A stretch of 10,152 nt of DNA from Paludibacter sp. (GTDB lineage: Bacteria; Bacteroidota; Bacteroidia; Bacteroidales; Paludibacteraceae): the NCBI GenBank assembly GCA_028748945.1, contig JAQTOL010000080.1:1-10152 (forward strand), written 5' to 3'. Shown piece after piece: positions 5,901 to 10,152 of this stretch. A model generated the notes under the pieces. That model ran no database searches, was not told the DNA's origin, and saw only the letters and a list, made by a program, of their open reading frames with translations. The number at the start of each line of letters is the position of its first letter. Position 1 is the stretch's first letter. The translations under genes were made by a program, and so were the position numbers.

Positions 5901-7361
5901 ATGAAGCTAACCATTTACAATACACTTAGTCGTAAGAAAGAAGAATTTATTCCACTTCATGAAAATAAAGTGGGCATGTATGTTTGCGGTCCAACTGTCT
6001 ATGGAGATGGTCATCTGGGTCATGCGCGTCCTGCTATAACCTTTGATATTCTTTTTCGTTATTTAATGCATTTAGGTTACAAGGTTCGTTATGTCCGCAA
6101 CATAACCGATGTGGGTCATCTGGAAAACGATGCTGACAGCGGAGAGGACAAAATAGCCAAAAAAGCACGTTTGGATGAATTGGAACCTATGGAAGTGGTT
6201 CAGTATTATACCAATCGTTACCACAAAGCCATGGAAATGCTGAATGTGTTGCCACCCAGCATTGAACCGCATGCGTCCGGTCATATCATGGAGCAAATTG
6301 ATTTTGTGCAGAAAATTCTCGATGCCGGTTTTGCATACGAAAGTGAAGGCTCGGTTTATTTTGATGTGGAAGAATACAATAAAAAGTATAACTACGGCAA
6401 ACTTTCCGGAAGGAATGTTGAAGATATGCTGGAGTCAACCCGTGAGTTGGATGGACAATCGGAGAAACGCCGCAGTGTGGATTTTGCATTGTGGAAAAAG
6501 GCTTCTCCTGAGCATATTATGCATTGGAAAGCGCCCTGGAGTGAAGGTTTCCCGGGTTGGCACATGGAATGTTCTGCCATGGGAACAAAATATCTTGGCG
6601 AACAATTTGATATTCATGGTGGCGGAATGGACCTTATGTTCCCTCACCACGAGTGCGAAATTGCCCAGTCTACTGCCGCGCTTGGTCACGAAACGGTAAA
6701 ATACTGGATGCATAACAATATGATTACCATCGGCGGTCAGAAAATGGGAAAATCGTTGGGGAACTTTATTACACTGGAACAATTTTTCACCGGAAATCAT
6801 CCACTGCTTTCACAGGCATTCAGTCCTATGACAGTTCGCTTTTTCATTTTACAGGCACATTACCGCAGTACAGTTGACTTTAGCAGTGCAGCCCTGGAAG
6901 CTTCTGAAAAAGGACTGAGTCGGTTAATGGAAGGTTACACCCGTTTACAAAAACTAACCGCTTCGGCAACTTCCTCTGTTGAAACTGCAGGGTTGCGTGC
7001 CCGGTGTGAAGATGCCATGTGCGATGATTTGAATACACCAATTGTAATTTCACATCTGTTCGATGCACTGAAAGCTATCAACCTGGTTCACGATGGAAAA
7101 GAAACAATTTCAGCTGCCGAACTCGATGAACTGAAAGCAGTTTTTAAAATTTTTATTGAAGAAATACTTGGTCTGAAATCGGAAACTGAAGTGTCAACCG
7201 GAAACGAGGCCTACAAAAAAGCCATTGATTTACTGTTAAACATGCGCCTTGAAGCCAAGCAAAACAAAGACTGGGCAACCAGCGATAAAATCAGAAATGA
7301 GTTGACTGCACTTGGTTTTGAAATTAAAGATACAAAGGACGGCTTTGAGTGGAAGATATAA
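5901..7361 (+). CDS. cysS: Cysteinyl-tRNA synthetase
   Basis: 486 aa, normal for the family. Class I cytoplasmic enzyme that activates cysteine with ATP and charges tRNA-Cys. The start is fixed by the family N-terminus, with [11 protein letters not shown] leading into MYVCGPTVY. The HIGH motif is HLGH (38-41) and the KMSKS loop is KMGKS (281-285). The zinc site that selects cysteine over serine is intact: C29, C224 (in WHMECSAMG), H249 and E253 (in [10 protein letters not shown]), aligned with C28, C209, H234 and E238 of the E. coli enzyme. The DALR-type helical domain follows at about 340-430, then a C-terminal anticodon-binding segment ending in DGFEWKI. All catalytic residues are present. 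No promoter of its own is obvious; it may be co-transcribed with the TerB/J gene across the inverted-repeat element, which abuts its start codon. Confidence 0.98.
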   Translation: MKLTIYNTLSRKKEEFIPLHENKVGMYVCGPTVYGDGHLGHARPAITFDILFRYLMHLGYKVRYVRNITDVGHLENDADSGEDKIAKKARLDELEPMEVVQYYTNRYHKAMEMLNVLPPSIEPHASGHIMEQIDFVQKILDAGFAYESEGSVYFDVEEYNKKYNYGKLSGRNVEDMLESTRELDGQSEKRRSVDFALWKKASPEHIMHWKAPWSEGFPGWHMECSAMGTKYLGEQFDIHGGGMDLMFPHHECEIAQSTAALGHETVKYWMHNNMITIGGQKMGKSLGNFITLEQFFTGNHPLLSQAFSPMTVRFFILQAHYRSTVDFSSAALEASEKGLSRLMEGYTRLQKLTASATSSVETAGLRARCEDAMCDDLNTPIVISHLFDALKAINLVHDGKETISAAELDELKAVFKIFIEEILGLKSETEVSTGNEAYKKAIDLLLNMRLEAKQNKDWATSDKIRNELTALGFEIKDTKDGFEWKI

Positions 7362-7392
7362 TTACAAACTAAAAATTCCGCTTATATATTTG

Positions 7393-7472
7393 ATCAGATG
7401 CATGCGTATTTATTTGAATATAAGATACAAATATTGCAAACAACTTTGTTACAAGCAGGCTATCTGATGCAT
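7393..7472. repeat. 11-base imperfect direct repeat in the cysS-rbfA gap
   Basis: ATCAGATGCAT (7393-7403) and ATCTGATGCAT (7462-7472) differ at one base. Because of that base, their first seven positions are also exact inverted complements (ATCAGAT/ATCTGAT). They bracket 58 AT-rich bases in the 192-base gap between cysS and rbfA. I see no gene, clear terminator or full promoter there; TATATTTG at 7385-7392 matches the -7 consensus but lacks a -33 partner. Confidence 0.5.
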
Positions 7473-7553
7473 TTAATATTTGTGATTACAATATACTAAT
7501 AAGACCTCACCAACTAATTTTCCTTATCGGGGAGCTAGCTAAATTTTAAAATT

Positions 7554-7934
7554 ATGGAAACAACAAGACAGGAAAAGATATCGCGGATGTTGCAAAAAGA
7601 ATTGGGCGAAATCTTTTTATTATATGCCCGTGAATTACACGGAACTTTGATAACAGTTACTTCTGTGCGCATTAGCCCCGATTTGGGAATTGCACATACG
7701 CACCTGAGTATTTTCCCGGGAAATAAAGTTACTGAAGTGTTGGAGAAAGTAAATACTGATGCCAAATCCATACGCTATGAATTAGGCAAACGGGTTCGTA
7801 ATCAATTACGCATTGTACCGGCTTTGTATTTTCATGTGGACGATTCGCTCGATTATCTGGAAAACATTGACAATTTACTGAAAAGTGATCCCCCTTCACC
7901 TCTTAAAGAAGGTGAAGTGATTGAACTGGATTAG
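7554..7934 (+). CDS. rbfA: 30S ribosome-binding factor A
   Basis: 126 aa. Cytoplasmic assembly factor that binds the immature 30S subunit and helps 16S rRNA 5'-end maturation, including in cold adaptation. The KH-like fold is recognisable: RQEKISRMLQKELGEIF at the N-terminus, the strand SVRISPDLGIAHTHLSIF (37-54), then the helix region and KRVRNQLRIVPALYFHVDDSLDY (79-101), ending near ENIDNLLK (103-110). Family members usually stop about here. The extra tail (111-126, SDPPSPLKEGEVIELD) is encoded by a palindromic stretch and looks acquired. The start is supported by the RbfA N-terminal motif directly after the ATG. The next gene begins 14 bases after the stop, so the two are probably co-transcribed. 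Confidence 0.95.
   Translation: METTRQEKISRMLQKELGEIFLLYARELHGTLITVTSVRISPDLGIAHTHLSIFPGNKVTEVLEKVNTDAKSIRYELGKRVRNQLRIVPALYFHVDDSLDYLENIDNLLKSDPPSPLKEGEVIELD
7894..7917. repeat. Palindrome inside the 3' end of rbfA
   Basis: CTTCACCT (7894-7901) and AGGTGAAG (7910-7917) form an exact 8-bp inverted repeat. Their 8-base spacer can itself fold partly (CTT/AAG). Just before it is a run of C (7890-7894). It encodes the non-conserved tail of RbfA. Confidence 0.7.
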
Positions 7935-7948
7935 GAAATAAGTTTACA

Positions 7949-9214
7949 ATGCCGAATCAAAGTACGACCCTTCGAGATAAATTAAGCGGACTTTCCTTTT
8001 CATTCAGGATAGCCCGCCGTTACCTTTTTTCCAAAAAATCGCATAATGCCATTAATATCATTTCGGGCATTTCTGCTACAGGTGTTGGTGTAGGAACAAT
8101 GGCTCTGGTGTGCGTATTGTCAGTCTTTAATGGCTTTGAATCATTGATTGCCGATATGTTTTCGACCTTCGATCCCGATTTGAAAATTACATTGGCAGAA
8201 GGAAAAAATTTCGATGTCAATTCGCCAGAACTGAACGAAGTAAGGAAGTTGAAATCAGTGGCATATTTCACCGAAGTGGTGGAAGAAAATGCTTTGTTAC
8301 GGTTTAAAGACAAACAAATGCCGGCTACCATTAAAGGTGTGAGTGATGATTTCAGTAAAATGACCCGCATTGACAGTATCATGTATGATGGGAAATTCCA
8401 ATTATATGATGGTGCTTTTCAGCGGGCGGTACCGGGTGTTGGTGTTGCTAGTATTTTAGGACTGGGTGCTCATTTTATTGACCCTTTGATAATTTACGCC
8501 CCCAAGCGAACCGGCAAAATAAATTTACTACGACCTGAAACTAGTTTTAATCAAATTGGCACTTTTATTTCCGGTATTTTCTCTGTAAAACAGTTACAGT
8601 ATGACGATCATTATGTATTGGTTTCTATCTCACTGGCGCGCGAATTATTTGAATATGACAAGAATAAAGTCACGTCGGTAGAATTAAAATTGACCAGTCC
8701 GCTCGATCAGGAAAAAGTACAAAAACAAATACAAGCCATTCTCGGAGATCGTTTTCAGGTAAAAAACCGGTACGAACAACAGGAGAGCTTCTTCAAAATC
8801 ATGCAAATTGAAAAGTGGATTACTTATCTGATTCTCTGTTTTATATTGCTTATTGCCAGTTTTAATATTATCGGTTCTCTTTCGATGTTGATTATTGACA
8901 AAAAGGCTGATATTGAAACATTACGGGATTTAGGGGCCAACAATCAACTGATAAAGCATATTTTTCTTTTCGAAGGCTGGTTGATTGCAGCGGTTGGAGC
9001 TTTGGGCGGTATAGGAATAGGAGCAATGCTGTGTTTATTGCAGGAGCATTTTGGTTTTCTTAAACTTGGCAGCGGGTACGTGGTTGATGCTTATCCTGTT
9101 GTTACCAATTGGTTGGATATGGTTTTGGTGTTTGTCACGGTACTAACTATGGGATTTCTGGCAGCTTACTACCCCGTGCGCTATATCCGGACGAAAGAAA
9201 AAACATTGGAATAG
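7949..9214 (+). CDS. LolC/LolE-type ABC transporter permease (FtsX/MacB fold)
   Basis: 421 aa inner-membrane protein. Transmembrane helices are predicted at about 36-62, 289-314, 339-364 and 387-409. A large periplasmic domain (about 65-285) lies between the first two. This four-helix layout is that of LolC/LolE, which with the ATPase LolD release outer-membrane lipoproteins from the inner membrane. The N-terminal FRIARRYLFSKK (19-30) and the FNIIGSLSMLIIDKKADIE segment (305-323, before TLRDLGA) are characteristic of the LolC/E branch rather than of MacB. No LolD-like ATPase lies in the window, so it must be encoded elsewhere. C and E cannot be told apart, and Bacteroidota may use one such subunit as a homodimer. 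The start is 14 bases after the rbfA stop, suggesting one operon. The two lipoproteins in the window would be plausible clients, but that is inference. Confidence 0.9.
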   Translation: MPNQSTTLRDKLSGLSFSFRIARRYLFSKKSHNAINIISGISATGVGVGTMALVCVLSVFNGFESLIADMFSTFDPDLKITLAEGKNFDVNSPELNEVRKLKSVAYFTEVVEENALLRFKDKQMPATIKGVSDDFSKMTRIDSIMYDGKFQLYDGAFQRAVPGVGVASILGLGAHFIDPLIIYAPKRTGKINLLRPETSFNQIGTFISGIFSVKQLQYDDHYVLVSISLARELFEYDKNKVTSVELKLTSPLDQEKVQKQIQAILGDRFQVKNRYEQQESFFKIMQIEKWITYLILCFILLIASFNIIGSLSMLIIDKKADIETLRDLGANNQLIKHIFLFEGWLIAAVGALGGIGIGAMLCLLQEHFGFLKLGSGYVVDAYPVVTNWLDMVLVFVTVLTMGFLAAYYPVRYIRTKEKTLE

Positions 9215-9274
9215 AATTTCGAATAAACAAATTACCCGAACAATATATTCCTGTTTTTCGGAAACAATAAATTT

Positions 9275-9282
9275 TAATTTTG
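9275..9282 (+). promoter_or_regulatory. Possible -7 promoter element of the downstream lipoprotein
   Basis: TAATTTTG matches TAnnTTTG. The expected -33 site (about 9252-9255) reads TGTT, a poor match. It would give a 5' leader of about 105 bases before the ATG at 9396. Confidence 0.4.
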
Positions 9283-9395
9283 AGAGTTTAATGTGATAAA
9301 AGAAAAATCTTCTCATCTTCAGGTCAAAGGTCTTGTTCATGATTCAATCGGCTCATTATCAATTTGAAATTATATCATTAAATTCGTTTTTTCAT

Positions 9396-10022
9396 ATGAA
9401 AAATCACTTTTCACTGATACTCCTTTCTGTTATATTGTTGGCTTCGTGTAAAAGTTACGAACCCAATGCCCCTTATGTCTACGAAACAAATCCTCATTAT
9501 TACCTCGGGTATGAAGAATTCTACGGAGCATATTACTCAAACTATGGAATTAAAAACAATACTTTAACTTTATCTTTGTTTAGTGATTCTTTGAAATTTG
9601 ATGATAAGGGGCAGCTTACCGGATTCGGTCAATACTTATATTTGGAAGATGTTTTTATTGCAGCAACTGATACTATGCTTCCTCTGGGTACCTACAGAAT
9701 CAATACAACCGGCAATGTGTTTAGTTTTTATGCCGGTAGAAATGATACTATTGATGGTGAAGCTTATACCAAAGGTGCTTACATTTATTATATTGAACAA
9801 AATTCTGCGAAATCCACCTTAAAACTCATTACCGACGGATACTTTACTGTCAGTGTTTCTAACGAAAAATATAAAATAATTTGTAATTTTAAAACAGAGG
9901 ATAAGACTGAACTGAAAGGAACATTTAATGCAGATTTAGGCTTTTCCGATCAATCCATCCCGACAAATATGAGTATCCCAAGAAACAAACTCCGGTTAAA
10001 AGGGTATGGATTATTGCCTTAA
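9396..10022 (+). CDS. Uncharacterised Bacteroidota lipoprotein, beta-rich
   Basis: 208 aa. The frame is open from ATG 9333, but the ATG at 9396 is chosen because it gives a proper lipoprotein signal peptide (MKNHFSLILLSVILLASC). The lipobox is LLASC, with Cys18 the lipidated residue. One acidic residue (Glu22) follows within five positions of the Cys, so surface export is possible but not clearly signalled. The mature part has alternating polar/hydrophobic, aromatic-rich strands (NTLTLSLFSDSL, GQYLYLEDVF, LPLGTYRI, GAYIYYIE, YKIICNFKTED, ELKGTFNADL). This resembles a widespread group of Bacteroidota lipoproteins with an L.L.S....D..G.L.G.G.YLYL layout and a GTY motif. No enzyme motif is visible and the function is unknown. 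It appears to be a single-gene unit between its own possible promoter and the strong terminator at 10085. Confidence 0.85.
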   Translation: MKNHFSLILLSVILLASCKSYEPNAPYVYETNPHYYLGYEEFYGAYYSNYGIKNNTLTLSLFSDSLKFDDKGQLTGFGQYLYLEDVFIAATDTMLPLGTYRINTTGNVFSFYAGRNDTIDGEAYTKGAYIYYIEQNSAKSTLKLITDGYFTVSVSNEKYKIICNFKTEDKTELKGTFNADLGFSDQSIPTNMSIPRNKLRLKGYGLLP

Positions 10023-10084
10023 CTTTGTTTTCATTTACAAAACTTGCTCGAAATTATAAATCATACCGAATAAATTACTAACAG

Positions 10085-10116
10085 AAATCCCCGACACATT
10101 GGTATCGGGGATTTTT
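10085..10116 (+). terminator. Intrinsic terminator after the lipoprotein gene
   Basis: A 10-bp stem AAATCCCCGA (10085-10094) with TCGGGGATTT (10105-10114) extends past one mismatch by two more pairs. A T run follows at 10112-10116. It lies 62 bases after the stop codon. The preceding AAA gives a short T run on the other strand, so it may also stop transcription from the right. Confidence 0.88.
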
Positions 10117-10152
10117 AAGTATAATAGATATTTCTTTATTGAATTCTAACCG

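Noticed and set aside
6435..6800. Minus-strand frame of 121 codons inside cysS
   Set aside because: Shadow of a highly conserved cysS region; no start context or domain of its own.
7430..7443. AATATTGCAAACAA shared with the btuB leader (4594-4581, minus strand)
   Set aside because: A 14-base match across 10 kb of AT-rich sequence is compatible with chance, and the flanks do not align well.
9333..9395. Upstream ATG for the last lipoprotein
   Set aside because: It would put 21 non-signal residues before a clean lipoprotein signal peptide that begins at ATG 9396.

Overview
The window looks like the chromosome of a Bacteroidota bacterium, most likely from the Bacteroidales. It is AT-rich, Shine-Dalgarno sites are weak or absent, and the promoters have the TTTG-N19-TAnnTTTG form of the Bacteroidota primary sigma factor. 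It also carries Bacteroidota-style lipoproteins and a TonB-dependent receptor. The genus cannot be fixed from the sequence alone. There is no phage, insertion sequence, CRISPR array or defence island; this is mostly core chromosome.

Layout, left to right. The 3' two thirds of tyrS enters from the left edge (3-935). Two complete tRNA-Gln transcription units follow, UUG (1033-1103) and CUG (1211-1281). Each has its own promoter and intrinsic terminator, and the pair reads as an old tandem duplication. Next is an uncharacterised lipoprotein (1395-2402) whose strand pattern suggests a TIM barrel. It is convergent with btuB (2463-4514, minus strand), a TonB-dependent corrinoid receptor. The 551-base stretch 4530-5080 has no gene. 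It holds the btuB leader with an AdoCbl (cobalamin) riboswitch, the btuB promoter, and the promoter and a 13-base direct repeat ahead of the next gene.

On the plus strand come a TerB + J-domain protein (5081-5815), an 80-base inverted-repeat element, cysS (5901-7361), a 192-base gap with an imperfect direct repeat, rbfA (7554-7934), a LolC/LolE-type permease (7949-9214), a second lipoprotein (9396-10022) and a strong terminator (10085-10116).

Functionally the window mixes translation (TyrRS, two tRNA-Gln, CysRS, the 30S maturation factor RbfA), envelope biogenesis (Lol-type permease, two lipoproteins) and vitamin B12 uptake. The least explained items are the 335-aa lipoprotein family, the palindromic elements at the cysS start and inside the 3' end of rbfA, and the tandem tRNA-Gln units. 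I found no convincing undescribed multi-gene system.
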